NCBI GenBank assembly: GCA_018971625.1
Contig: JAGXAJ010000013.1
Span: forward strand, 1 to 64,000
Source of the DNA: Pseudomonadota bacterium
GTDB taxonomy: Bacteria; Pseudomonadota; Alphaproteobacteria; Rhizobiales; Xanthobacteraceae
Direction: 5' to 3'
DNA length: 64,000 nt
The position numbers and the translations under genes were made by a program. This document shows, piece after piece, positions 15,975 through 24,630 of the stretch. Position 1 is the stretch's first letter. Each line of letters starts with the position of its first letter. The notes under the pieces were generated by a model. It was given only the letters and a program-made list of their open reading frames with translations. It was not told the DNA's origin and searched no databases.

Positions 15975-17633
15975 CTATCGCTGCCGTCGCTTCGTCAGCA
16001 TTTCCTTGAGAATCCGGCGGCGGATGTTCTTGTTGGTCAGCGACGTCTCGTGCCACCACCAGCCGTCCTGCTTCATTTTCGCCGCCGCGTTGGCGAAGCG
16101 CGCGGCGACCTCGGTGAAATCGGCGTCAGAGTAGTTCAGGCTGAAAATCAGGCGGCCCGTACCGACCCAGCTCAGCGCCAGCCCTTCGGCGCGCAGGTAG
16201 TACTGAAGCATCCAGTTGTAGCGGGACGGCTCGGTGTAGCGCACCATCCAGATCGACGACAGATTGCTGACCCGCACCGGCAGGTCGCGCGAAACGAAGA
16301 GATCGTTGAGCTGCCGCGCCCGCGCATCCCAGGTCTCGTCAAGCTCGCTGTAGACCGCGCGGAATTCCGGTTCGGCGAGCCGGTTCAGGAACTCGTCCAT
16401 CGCCATCATGACATAGGGATGCGAGTTGAAGGTGCCACGCGCGAAGCAGATGTCGACCGGACGATCGTCGCGGAAGCGGCGCATCAGATCCTTGCGGCCG
16501 CAGACCACGCCGACCGGCAGGCCGCCCGCGAGGCTCTTGCCGTAGGTCACCATGTCGGCGCGAACGCCGAAATACTCCTGGGCGCCGCCTGCGGCGAGCC
16601 GGAAGCCGACGAAAACCTCGTCGAAAATCAGGACGATGTTGCGCTCGGTGCAGATCGTCCGCAGGGATTTCAGCCATTCGGCATAGGCCGAGCGATCGAG
16701 ACGGCCGGAGCGCGAACTGTCGACCAACGCCGAGTCGCTCGGCGCATTGACGTTGGGATGCAGCGCCTGCAGCGGATTGACCAGCACGCAGGCGACATCG
16801 CTGCGTGTCCTCAGGACGTGCAGCGTGCGTTCGGACATGTCGGCCAGCGTGTAGGTCTCGTGCGGCGACACCGGGTTACCGACGCCGGGTTGCACGTCGC
16901 CCCACCAGCCGTGATAGGCGCCAGCGAAACGCACCAGATGCGAGCGCCGGGTATGATAGCGCGCCAGCCGCACCGCCTGCATCACGGCTTCGGTGCCGGA
17001 CATGTGGAACGAGACCTCGTCGAGTCCGGAAATTTCACGCAGCCGTCGAACGTTCTCGATGATGACGGGATGATAAGGCCCGAGCACCGGACCGAGCGAG
17101 TGGGCGCGCTTCTCGGCGCTTTCGATGCACGCCTTGTAGAAGTCGTTGCCGAAGATATTGACGCCGTAGGAGCCGGTCAGGTCGTAGAACACATTGCCGT
17201 CGAGATCGGTGACGGTGACCCCGGCCGAGGATTGCATGAAGGCGCCGGTGCCGAGATGTTCGCGCACCAGCCGGCTGAACTGAAACGGCACCCGGTAGGC
17301 CTCGGTGAATTGCAGGTCGGAAATGTGCGCCGCCGCCTCCGCTGTCAGCTTGCGGCCTTTGGCAAAGCGCTCTTCATAAAGCCGCGCCAGGCCGAAGAAA
17401 CCGTCCTGGCGTTGCGTTGCAACGGAAGCCGGCGCGCCATCGGCGGCGAAGAAATCGTTGATGTCGAATTCATAAAACGGGATCACGCGCGCCACCATGC
17501 GCGACATCTTGGAGTGGCCGCCGAGCGAGCGGTGCTTCGCCCGCGACAGCGCCAGCCGCGCCTGCAATTTGGGGAAGACGGCTGCGGCGCCAGCGACCGC
17601 GGACAGCGACAGAATCGGAAGGGGCGAATCCAT
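15975..17633 (-). CDS. Class III PLP-dependent aminotransferase
   Basis: 552 residues, fold type I. A unique N-terminal extension of about 90 residues (RAKHRSLGGHSKMSRMVARV) is followed by the aminotransferase core: GVTVTDLDGNVFYDLTGSYG, SFHMSGTEAVMQAVRLAR, FDEVFVGFRLAAGGAQ with the PLP Asp, and TYGKSLAGGLPVGVVCG with the PLP Lys. It resembles glutamate-1-semialdehyde aminomutases but is longer. Its ATG shares two bases with the ATG of a divergent phosphatidylserine decarboxylase, so the two genes form a head-to-head pair. Substrate unknown; an amino-lipid or serine-derived head group is a reasonable guess. Confidence 0.8.
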   Translation of the reverse strand: MDSPLPILSLSAVAGAAAVFPKLQARLALSRAKHRSLGGHSKMSRMVARVIPFYEFDINDFFAADGAPASVATQRQDGFFGLARLYEERFAKGRKLTAEAAAHISDLQFTEAYRVPFQFSRLVREHLGTGAFMQSSAGVTVTDLDGNVFYDLTGSYGVNIFGNDFYKACIESAEKRAHSLGPVLGPYHPVIIENVRRLREISGLDEVSFHMSGTEAVMQAVRLARYHTRRSHLVRFAGAYHGWWGDVQPGVGNPVSPHETYTLADMSERTLHVLRTRSDVACVLVNPLQALHPNVNAPSDSALVDSSRSGRLDRSAYAEWLKSLRTICTERNIVLIFDEVFVGFRLAAGGAQEYFGVRADMVTYGKSLAGGLPVGVVCGRKDLMRRFRDDRPVDICFARGTFNSHPYVMMAMDEFLNRLAEPEFRAVYSELDETWDARARQLNDLFVSRDLPVRVSNLSSIWMVRYTEPSRYNWMLQYYLRAEGLALSWVGTGRLIFSLNYSDADFTEVAARFANAAAKMKQDGWWWHETSLTNKNIRRRILKEMLTKRRQR

Positions 17634-18534
17634 GCCGCCAGCGCTAGCGAATCCTGCTGACAGATTCATGACAATCCGGAGCCTGATCGCCGGTCTGACA
17701 CAGCAGGAGGACCTGAACTTCCTGCTCACCAACCGGATACCGCGCGCGGCGGTGACCCGCTTCATCGGCTGGTTCAGCAAGATCGAGCAGCCGCTGGTTC
17801 GCGATCTCTCGATCGCCTGTTGGCGGATGTTTTCCAACCTCGATCTTTCCGAGGCGCGCAAGACCGGTTTTAAAAGTCTGCACGATTGCTTTACCCGCGA
17901 ACTGCGTCCTGGCCTGCGTCCGTGTGATCCCGACCCGTCGATTGTGGCCAGTCCCTGCGACGCCATCGTCGGCGCGTTCGGCGCGATCGCCGGCACCGAA
18001 TTGTTTCAGATCAAGGGCGCGCCTTATTCATTGCTTGATCTGCTCGGCGATCCTGCACTGGTCGATGCGCACCGCAACGGGCGTTTCATCACGCTGCGGC
18101 TGACCTCGAGCATGTACCATCGTTTCCATGCGCCGGCGGACTGTCTGATCGAGCGGGTTACGTTCATTCATGGCGACACCTGGAACGTCAATCCGATCGC
18201 CCTGAAGCGGGTAGAGCGGCTGTTTTGCAAGAACGAGCGCGCGGTGCTGCAAACCCGACTTTCAAGCGGCGAGGCGGTGACGCTGGTGCCGGTGGCGGCC
18301 ATTCTTGTCGCCAGCATCCGGCTGCATTTTCTCGACCGGATTCTCAACGCGCAGAGCAAGGGGCCGGTGCTGTTTCCCTGCGACGCCTCGGTCGCGAAGG
18401 GCGAAGAGCTTGGCTGGTTCGAGCACGGCTCGACCATCATCGTGCTGACGCCGGACCATTTTGAATTTTGCGAGGGCATTTCGGAGGGAACGCGCATTCG
18501 TGCCGGTCAGCGCTTGATGCGAAAGCCGGCTTGA
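17632..18534 (+). CDS. Phosphatidylserine decarboxylase-family protein
   Basis: 300 residues of the pyruvoyl-dependent decarboxylase family. ASPCDAIVGAFG holds the catalytic Asp, SSMYHRFHAPADC the conserved His pair, and HGSTIIVLTP the Gly-Ser-Thr site at which self-cleavage makes the pyruvoyl group. The family normally has LGST; here it is HGST, with G, S and T kept. It is of the longer type seen in some Gram-negatives, not the short Rhizobium Psd. An ATG at 17632 with GGAAGGGG upstream is chosen; another at 17668 would shorten it by 12 residues. It is divergent from, and adjacent to, a class III aminotransferase. Confidence 0.82.
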   Translation: MPPALANPADRFMTIRSLIAGLTQQEDLNFLLTNRIPRAAVTRFIGWFSKIEQPLVRDLSIACWRMFSNLDLSEARKTGFKSLHDCFTRELRPGLRPCDPDPSIVASPCDAIVGAFGAIAGTELFQIKGAPYSLLDLLGDPALVDAHRNGRFITLRLTSSMYHRFHAPADCLIERVTFIHGDTWNVNPIALKRVERLFCKNERAVLQTRLSSGEAVTLVPVAAILVASIRLHFLDRILNAQSKGPVLFPCDASVAKGEELGWFEHGSTIIVLTPDHFEFCEGISEGTRIRAGQRLMRKPA

Positions 18535-18580
18535 GGGTTGTGGCTGTAAGGTCAGGGCGATCGATTGGGGGCCCATCGCC

Positions 18581-19735
18581 CTAGCGCTTTTCCTTCCGCG
18601 GCTTTCCGCGCGGGGGAGGGCGCCGCTGCAGTGCCGGCCGGTTCGCAAAGCCGGACCGCTGCAGTCCATGCTGCGGCGGGCCGGGCTGCCGCACAGCGTG
18701 ACCATTCACGGCATGCGGCGCGCCCGTTGGCGGCTGGACCTGGCCTTGTCGATTTCGTTCTTGCCGATTTTGATTCTGGCGTTCGGGCGCTTGCGGCGAG
18801 CCGGGGCGTTGCGGCAAGCCATTCTGTCGCTGCAGGCCGGGCCGACGCGCGGGATTGTTGCGCAAATTATTCCGGTTCGGATTGGCCTGACGCAGCGCGC
18901 GTTGTCGGGCGACGATCTGGCGGCCGGCGCTCTGGGCAGCATGAACCTGGCGCACGATGCCCTGGTCGCGTAGCGCCTGCTGTGGCGAGATCACCAGGGC
19001 GGCCGCGGTAAAGCGCCCGCCTGCGCCGCGGCGGATGGTGAAGCCGCTCGATCCCTGTGTCAGGGACCCGAGCCGCGCGCCATTGCGGTCGTTTACCTCG
19101 ATCCGTCCAACCCGGCCATCGGCGTCGGGATAGAGCTTGATCGCGACGTTGTTCGGATTATTGGCTGCGGCGCCCTCTGGCACCTCGACAAGACCGGTGG
19201 TGCCGCGAATCCCAAGCGTTGCGGTCGGCGTCGATATCTTCATGTCGCCGCTATGGGCCAGTTCGGCCGCGACGAACGCGACCGTGCCTTTGGCAATATC
19301 GAACAGCGCGGAGTTCTGCTTGCCACCTTCCTGATAGACATAATTGTCGACGGTGACCGTGGCGTTGGCGGTGAGATTGAACGTGGTTGCGTCGTTGAAG
19401 GTGACGCCGAGCGTCGAATTCGTCGAAGTCTGCAGCACATCGTTCAAGAAAATGTCGTCCTGCGGCTTGAGCGGCGTCGGCGTATTGTTGCGGGTCACGG
19501 TCGCCGTACCGGTCAATGTCGCGACATTTCCGATCGGCTCGTCGGCCGGTTGCGCGTCGGCGGCCGCCGCTGCCGGCGCTTGCGTTGCCTGCGCCAGTCG
19601 CGTCAGGCCGTATGTTGCGTTGCCGACGATCGGCATCGGTCCGGCTTCGATCGGAACAGTGTTCGCATCGGCGCAGGTTGCGCCACCCAGCAGCAGAAAT
19701 GCGAGCCAGGCGACTAACGAAAGCCGGTGCTTCAT
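18581..19735 (-). CDS. FecR-domain secreted protein with basic low-complexity tail
   Basis: 384 residues. Signal peptide to about ADA, a Pro/Ala linker, then a FecR domain with NVATLTGTATVTRNNTPTPL, DIFLNDVLQTSTNSTLGVTF and TPTATLGIRGTTGLVEV. From about residue 265 to the end it is a run of Gln, Arg, Asn and Pro with almost no acidic residues, ending PRKEKR. No sigma factor or TonB receptor is next to it, so it is not the classic FecR regulator; the periplasmic FecR barrel family of Bradyrhizobium is of unknown role. The basic tail could bind cell wall or nucleic acid. Confidence 0.78.
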   Translation of the reverse strand: MKHRLSLVAWLAFLLLGGATCADANTVPIEAGPMPIVGNATYGLTRLAQATQAPAAAAADAQPADEPIGNVATLTGTATVTRNNTPTPLKPQDDIFLNDVLQTSTNSTLGVTFNDATTFNLTANATVTVDNYVYQEGGKQNSALFDIAKGTVAFVAAELAHSGDMKISTPTATLGIRGTTGLVEVPEGAAANNPNNVAIKLYPDADGRVGRIEVNDRNGARLGSLTQGSSGFTIRRGAGGRFTAAALVISPQQALRDQGIVRQVHAAQSAGRQIVARQRALRQANPNRNNLRNNPARRPGLQRQNGLPQRPGSPQAPERQNQNRQERNRQGQVQPPTGAPHAVNGHAVRQPGPPQHGLQRSGFANRPALQRRPPPRGKPRKEKR

Positions 19736-19966
19736 CACGATGCCCACCTTGGATTCCCCGGGGATGCGAACCTCAGTCCCGGCGATTGAGGACTCCGTCC
19801 GCTGAATGTCGTATGAACGCAGACAGCGTCATCGTTGTACAGGGGCAAAACGATTAGGCGCCGCGTCCCGGATTTGCAGGGACGTGGCACCTGGTCTTGA
19901 AAAAATTCCAACGCAACGCGTGCGATCTTTTTGGAAAGCGAGTGCCTGCTTTTTGCGAATATTCTC

Positions 19967-20746
19967 CTAGCTGACGCGCTTCCAGGTCTGGCCGCCACAG
20001 AACATGCCGCCGAATGCGCAACCTTGAACTTTCAAGGCATTGGTGCCCTTCATCGCGATCGTCGAGTCGTAGTTGCGGCCGCTGTCGGGGTCGTGAATCC
20101 GGCCGGTCCATTTCGATCCCGACGGCTTCATGCTGATCAGGATCTTTTCGCCGGTCTTTGCCGCATAACCGCAGAGATTGGGGCCGCACGGCTCGATGCG
20201 AACGTTGCCCTTGTTCTCTTCGGTGGCCCAGACGCCGATCGGGCTGTTCGGGTCGGAAACGGGTGCTGCCGCTTCAACCGGCACCGGCGCGGATGCGACA
20301 GGAGCCGGAGCAACCGGCGCTGCAGTTGGCGCCGCGCTATCAGGCGTCGACGCAACAGGATTAGCGGAAGCGACCGTCGTATGGACGGGTGTGGTCGTGC
20401 TTGCAACGGGCGGCACCGGTTGCGTCGCTGTCAATTGTTGAGGCGCGTTTGCCTGGGCAACCGGCGCGGCAGCCTGCACGGCTGGAGCGGACGGGTTCTT
20501 CTGCACGGGAGCCGGTGAATTGTCGCTATAATTGTCATCGTATTTGTCGTCGTCGCGATTCCACTTGGAGCCGAAATTGGAGTCGGAAAGACCGGGCGCC
20601 GATATCTGCAGGCATGACAGCGAACTGCAATTCCTGGGCACTGCGATGTGGATATGGTGTCCCTCGATATCGAACGAAATCGAGTTGCCGGCATGGGCGG
20701 CCGTGCTCGCCATCAACAGCGCCGCGAGAATATAGAGCTTTTTCAT
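19967..20746 (-). CDS. DUF2147 secreted protein
   Basis: 259 residues. Signal peptide MKKLYILAALLMASTAAHA, then a short conserved N-domain (SISFDIEGHHIHIAVPRNC, Cys-rich), a Pro/Ala linker of about 100 residues, and a C-terminal DUF2147 domain: IGVWATEENKGNVRIEPCG, NLCGYAAKTGEKIL, WTGRIHDPDSGRNY and CAFGGMFCGGQTWKRV. DUF2147 is a lipocalin-like beta barrel of periplasmic proteins. A broken paralogue with the same N-domain and DUF2147 lies divergently at 20943-21816, so a duplication is likely. Confidence 0.85.
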   Translation of the reverse strand: MKKLYILAALLMASTAAHAGNSISFDIEGHHIHIAVPRNCSSLSCLQISAPGLSDSNFGSKWNRDDDKYDDNYSDNSPAPVQKNPSAPAVQAAAPVAQANAPQQLTATQPVPPVASTTTPVHTTVASANPVASTPDSAAPTAAPVAPAPVASAPVPVEAAAPVSDPNSPIGVWATEENKGNVRIEPCGPNLCGYAAKTGEKILISMKPSGSKWTGRIHDPDSGRNYDSTIAMKGTNALKVQGCAFGGMFCGGQTWKRVS

Positions 20747-20942
20747 GTGAGCCTCCGTAGGTAGCTGGTGAGTTCGATTTCGCCAGAGCCTACGTCTGCG
20801 GGCCCGCCCCCTTCTGTGATGTGCGTCACATGGCGAGCCGGAGCGGCCGGCCGTGTGATCGCTGATTTCGGTGACACAAATCACGTCGAGAAGCCCTACC
20901 GAGGCCTAGTTTCACCGAACATGCCTGGGAGAGAGATTTCAG

Positions 20943-21816
20943 ATGAAGCGATTTTACGCGCTTGCCGGCTTGATGCTGCTCGGCTCGCCGGCTTGTGCCG
21001 GCGATTCATTTTCATTCGTGATCGGTGGACACCGCATCCACATCGAAGCACCAAGGCATTGCGGCTCGGCTTCCTGCGTCTCGATATCGATCCGGGGCGT
21101 TTATGAACAGCGCAGCAGGTGCAACCGCGGTGACGATGCCGACGATCTGTCGCCGGCGCCCGTCGTGGCCCCGGTTGCGTCGCCGGCGCCTCCATCGCCC
21201 GTGCAACCCATCGCCCACGTAGCTCCGGCAACGCCACCACACGTCGTCGCTTCGGTCGCGCTGTTGCCGCCGCAATCGCAGCCGCAACCGATTCAATCGC
21301 CACCGATTCAGCCGATAACGACAGCAACCGTGGCGCCGCCGCCCATGACGCCAGGGGTCATAGCGCGGCCGTCTGCAGTCGTGCCTGCGGCCGCCGCATT
21401 GCCGTCGGTGCCGGGCGCCGGTATCTAAAGTCGTGTACCGAGAACCAGAGGAGCCGGTCGATACGCCACTCGGCGACTGGCAGACCGAAGCCAAGGGACT
21501 GGTTCGGATCGAGCCGTGTGGTCAGGCGTTGTGCGGCTATGTGCTCGATCGCTCGACCAATACAAAGCGCGAGACGGTGTTGGTGGACATGAAGTCGAAG
21601 ACGGATTCCGAATGGTCCGGCAATATCTATAGCCGTGACACCGGCAGCACCTATTACGCGACCATGGCGCTGAAGGGGCCGAATTCGCTTCGGGTCGAAG
21701 CCTGCGCACTCGGCCGTTTCTTCTGCTCCGGGAATGCCTGGAGCCGGATCGGCGCGACACCTGCAAGGCTGGTTACCTATCGCCAGGCACTCGCGGAGCC
21801 GCGATCCCAGAATTAA
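20943..21816 (+). pseudogene. Frameshifted paralogue of the DUF2147 secreted protein
   Basis: The first frame (20943-21428, 161 residues) encodes a signal peptide MKRFYALAGLMLLGSPACAG, the same His-rich domain (SFSFVIGGHRIHIEAPRHC) and a Pro-rich linker, and stops at TAA 21426. The second, from a GTG at 21433, encodes the DUF2147 domain (PLGDWQTEAKGLVRIEPCG; SEWSGNIYSRDTGSTYYATM). The two frames differ by one position, so one base gained or lost near 21420-21432 splits the gene. Sequencing error or a real frameshift cannot be told apart here. A fusion would give about 290 residues, matching the divergent gene. Confidence 0.72.
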
Positions 21817-21927
21817 CGGTAAGGCCGAATACCGCTCACCTGTCCAATTTGTAATCGCCGGGTCCTGAACCCGCGCATGCTTCGCGCACGACCGATGATG
21901 GCAGGTTGAGCGAAGAGGAGATGTCAG

Positions 21928-22272
21928 ATGAAACGCCGGATCAAACAGCCCTGATCACGTTACTGCTGCTCGGCAGCGCCTTGAACGCGCAAGCGGATAA
22001 TGACATCTACAACAACACGCTGAAGCAGGCACGCGGCGACGATGCCTTGCATGTCGATACCCAACACTGCTCGCAGATGCTCGGCGCGCCGCAGAATGGC
22101 ACGCCGACGTCACGCGCCTACAAGCGATGCATGCCGCGGCTGGCGCTTCGGTCATACCGTGCGCGAGCGCAGCGCAAGGGACGACATGTATCCCGATCCT
22201 GACGATCCCGGGATGATGTGCAGGGATTTCAAGATCGGCGGCATCACCGGATCGAACTGCTTCAGTTTCTGA
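21928..22272 (+). pseudogene. Frameshifted small secreted protein
   Basis: Three frames together make one small exported protein: MKRRIK at 21928, then after a shift TALITLLLLGSALNAQADND and [14 protein letters not shown], then after another shift [33 protein letters not shown] and NCFSF with a stop at 22270. The broken signal peptide and mature domain suggest about 110 residues originally, with four Cys. Its neighbour upstream is also frameshifted. The family is unknown to me. Confidence 0.55.
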
Positions 22273-22291
22273 TCGATACCATCATTGCAAA

Positions 22292-22328
22292 ACGCCCGGT
22301 GGCTGAAATGATCCAAGCTACCGGGCGT
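22292..22328 (+). terminator. Stem-loop after the broken secreted-protein gene
   Basis: ACGCCCGGTGGC pairs with GCTACCGGGCGT (one G-T) over 12 positions, 13-base loop. It ends the plus-strand unit and faces the end of the 27-residue microprotein gene. It lacks a strong T run. Confidence 0.5.
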
Positions 22329-22353
22329 GCGGAAATCGGTAACGCGTTGATTT

Positions 22354-22437
22354 TCAGAACATGCCGAGCACGATTGCGCCGACAAAGGCGAAAGCAATAT
22401 ACGCGGCAACAACGCTCAATTTGCTGGCGAAAGTCAT
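22354..22437 (-). CDS. 27-residue membrane microprotein
   Basis: A small ORF from ATG at 22437 to TGA at 22354. It reads MTFASKLSVV, then AAYIAFAFVGAIVLGMF: one basic residue near the start and a single membrane helix of about 18 residues. GGAGA stands 6-10 bases before the ATG. Very short single-span proteins of this look appear to be conserved in Bradyrhizobium. Possible roles are a small-membrane-protein regulator or a toxin of type I systems, but no antitoxin RNA could be demonstrated. Confidence 0.6.
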   Translation of the reverse strand: MTFASKLSVVAAYIAFAFVGAIVLGMF

Positions 22438-22627
22438 GGGAAATCTCCCTGTTCTCGTCGCAGATCGTCGTAACGCGCAAGGTTAGCAAGTCGTTCCCGC
22501 CGGAAAAAGTCAGCGTTGCTGTTCCATCGCGATCCGGGTTCCCGTCGCGGACATTGTGGCATGGTTAAAAAGTCGTGAAATCAACGCGTTGAAGAGTTCC
22601 TTAAATAAATTCATCGAAGTTGCGCGG

Positions 22628-23857
22628 ATGACGCGCGGAGTTGGTTTGTATCTCGTCGGCTCCTTCGTCCTTGTCTCGTTAGCGGGGTGCGGTCGCGGGC
22701 TTTTTCAGACCCAGGAGCGCGAACCTTGGCGGGCCGAGGCCGAAATTGCGTGCCTGAAATCCGGCGCGGTCAAGGAGAATGCCGAACTGGTCCGGATCGA
22801 TCCGATTTCCGGTCCTGGCGTTTGCGGTGCGGAATTCCCGCTCAGGGTTGCAGCACTCGGCGAGAGCAGTCCCAGTTTCGGTTTCGCCGACGACGATCTG
22901 CGGCCGCCTGGCGATATCGGCAACCAACCGCGCTGGCCGATCTCGCAGCGGCCTTCGCCGCAGACGTCGCCTTATGCAACGCGCCAACCCGGCTATGCCA
23001 CGCCATCGGGCGGCCCGATTTCGCTCACCGCGCCTGGCGTTGCTCGGCAAGAAGATGAAATCGATCTGCCGGCCGAAGGTGAGCCGCCTGCGACGCAACC
23101 GGGCATCCGCCCGTATCCGGGTGCGCAAGACTATTCGCATGGCTATCCGCAACGTGACCGCTATCCGGCGCCTTATTCGGCACGTTCTTATGTGCCGCCG
23201 GTTACGCCGCGAGCCAGCAGCGTCCCGGCAGCAAGTATACCACGACTTGGGCCGGGCCCCGCGCCCGGCAATTCCGTTAACGCGTTCGGCCCTGTCGCGA
23301 TAAAACCCGCTGCGACGCTCGCCTGTCCGATTGTTTCAGTCCTCGATCACTGGCTGGCCGATTCCGTGCAGCCGGCGGCGATGCGCTGGTTCGGCGCCCG
23401 CGTCGTCGAGATCAAGCAGATCTCCGCCTATTCTTGCCGTGGCATGAACGGCAATCCGAATGCGCATATTTCCGAACACGCCTTCGGCAACGCGCTGGAT
23501 ATCGCAGCGTTCACATTGGCCGACGGCCGGCGCATTTCGGTGGAGACAGGCTGGAGGGGCATGCCGGAAGAGCAGGGCTTCCTGCGCGACGTGCAGGCTT
23601 CAGCTTGCCGCGAATTCACCACCGTGCTGGCGCCGGGCTCCAACGTCTATCACTATAATCACATCCACGTGGACCTGATGCGCCGCCCACGCCGGCCCAT
23701 CATCTGCGAGCCTGCCGCCGTCTCGGGGGAGGAAGTCGCCGCGCGCGCGACAAGCCGCAATTCCTATGCCTCGCGTGATCCAATGGCCATGGGATCGCTC
23801 GGCAAGCCATTGCCGAGGCATGCCAGGATGAGGCAGGAAGACGACGAGGACGAGTAG
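22628..23857 (+). CDS. Extensin-family lipoprotein (D,D-carboxypeptidase-like fold)
   Basis: 409 residues. A lipoprotein signal is visible: hydrophobic run then LAGC near residue 20. A Pro/Tyr-rich middle region of about 170 residues leads to the 'extensin-like C-terminus' domain: VSVLDHWLADSVQPAAMRW, AYSCRGMNGNPNAHISEHAF with GNALDIAAF, and YHYNHIHVDL. The HISEHAFGNALD and HNHIHVD motifs are those of the zinc-binding D-Ala-D-Ala carboxypeptidase fold (VanY/MepA superfamily). Likely a periplasmic peptidoglycan peptidase or binding protein. The M at 22628 is chosen because it opens the signal peptide. Confidence 0.82.
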   Translation: MTRGVGLYLVGSFVLVSLAGCGRGLFQTQEREPWRAEAEIACLKSGAVKENAELVRIDPISGPGVCGAEFPLRVAALGESSPSFGFADDDLRPPGDIGNQPRWPISQRPSPQTSPYATRQPGYATPSGGPISLTAPGVARQEDEIDLPAEGEPPATQPGIRPYPGAQDYSHGYPQRDRYPAPYSARSYVPPVTPRASSVPAASIPRLGPGPAPGNSVNAFGPVAIKPAATLACPIVSVLDHWLADSVQPAAMRWFGARVVEIKQISAYSCRGMNGNPNAHISEHAFGNALDIAAFTLADGRRISVETGWRGMPEEQGFLRDVQASACREFTTVLAPGSNVYHYNHIHVDLMRRPRRPIICEPAAVSGEEVAARATSRNSYASRDPMAMGSLGKPLPRHARMRQEDDEDE

Positions 23858-24198
23858 AACGAGGGCGTTGACTCACAAGCGCCCAGCCAGATGCGGATAA
23901 CCGCGACTTCCGAGATTACCTTCCCGAGCGTGGCGCGAGCAGGCCAAAACCGACGCGAATGACCCAAACCGGTCATTCAAGGCATTCGGAACAGTGATGG
24001 CTTGAGGTTCGTTTGCGGATACCTCTGACCGATGCTTGCTCATCCGATGTCCTCTCATCCTGCACGCCGCCTGCTCGGCTTGTTAATGGCGCGCCCCGGC
24101 GATCCAGCGCGACGATGGCATTGGCGTAGGATTGCGCGAGGATAGCTGTCGACACTCGATGTCCCCGAATGCTAATAGCGGGATCAAAGGTGAGCAGT
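23858..24198. other. Intergenic spacer with probable dispersed repeat
   Basis: No gene supported. On the minus strand, about 23880-23980 reads as FGSFASVLACSRHAREGN, which looks like the translation of a repeat, not a gene. The copper cluster promoter should lie near 24100-24190, with AAAGGTGAG just before the DUF2946 gene. Confidence 0.35.
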
Positions 24199-24573
24199 AT
24201 GCCACGGCATCTAAGATTTCTCCCGATCCTTTGGATCGCGCTGGCGGTGCAGATCTTGGCACCGATCGCCGCCACTTGGGCGGTCGCGATGGCGGCTGCC
24301 GATCCGCTGCAATCGGCCGAAATCTGCCATACCGTTTCCGCCGCGTCGTCCGGTCAGAGCGACCAACGCGGCGGGCAGCCTACCCATAATGGTGCTTGCG
24401 CAATCTGTTGCGTGCTGCAGGCAAGTGCCTCGATCGATGCGCCGCAGCAAGCCGCCTTCACGGTTTCCCATTTTCAGCCCACGCATGTGGACTGGACCAT
24501 TGCCGCGCTGGACCTGTCGCCGTTCCGCGCCGGCTCCAACACACAGGCTCGCGCTCCACCTCTGCCGATGTAA
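24199..24573 (+). CDS. DUF2946-family secreted protein, first gene of a copper-type cluster
   Basis: 124 residues. Hydrophobic signal (FLPILWIALAVQILAPIA), then HNGACAICCVLQAS with a Cys-x2-Cys-Cys core, and a tail ending ARAPPLPM, as usual for DUF2946. Members of this family often lie next to copper and TonB-dependent uptake genes. It is followed 57 bases on by an outer-membrane-like protein and then CopC and CopD, so a role in copper handling is inferred from context. Confidence 0.7.
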   Translation: MPRHLRFLPILWIALAVQILAPIAATWAVAMAAADPLQSAEICHTVSAASSGQSDQRGGQPTHNGACAICCVLQASASIDAPQQAAFTVSHFQPTHVDWTIAALDLSPFRAGSNTQARAPPLPM

Positions 24574-24630
24574 GCTGGCGGCCGTTCGGCCGCCGAGTCC
24601 ATCCTTATGTGGTAGTTGTGGAGGCTCTCA

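Noticed and set aside
15894..17660. 588-residue plus-strand frame opposite the class III aminotransferase
   Set aside because: The other strand has the PLP motifs of a full-length enzyme; this frame is a typical GC-rich mirror.
21420..21440. Programmed frameshift to join the two halves of the DUF2147 paralogue
   Set aside because: There is no slippery heptamer of the usual X_XXY_YYZ form and no clear downstream structure; a mutation is simpler.
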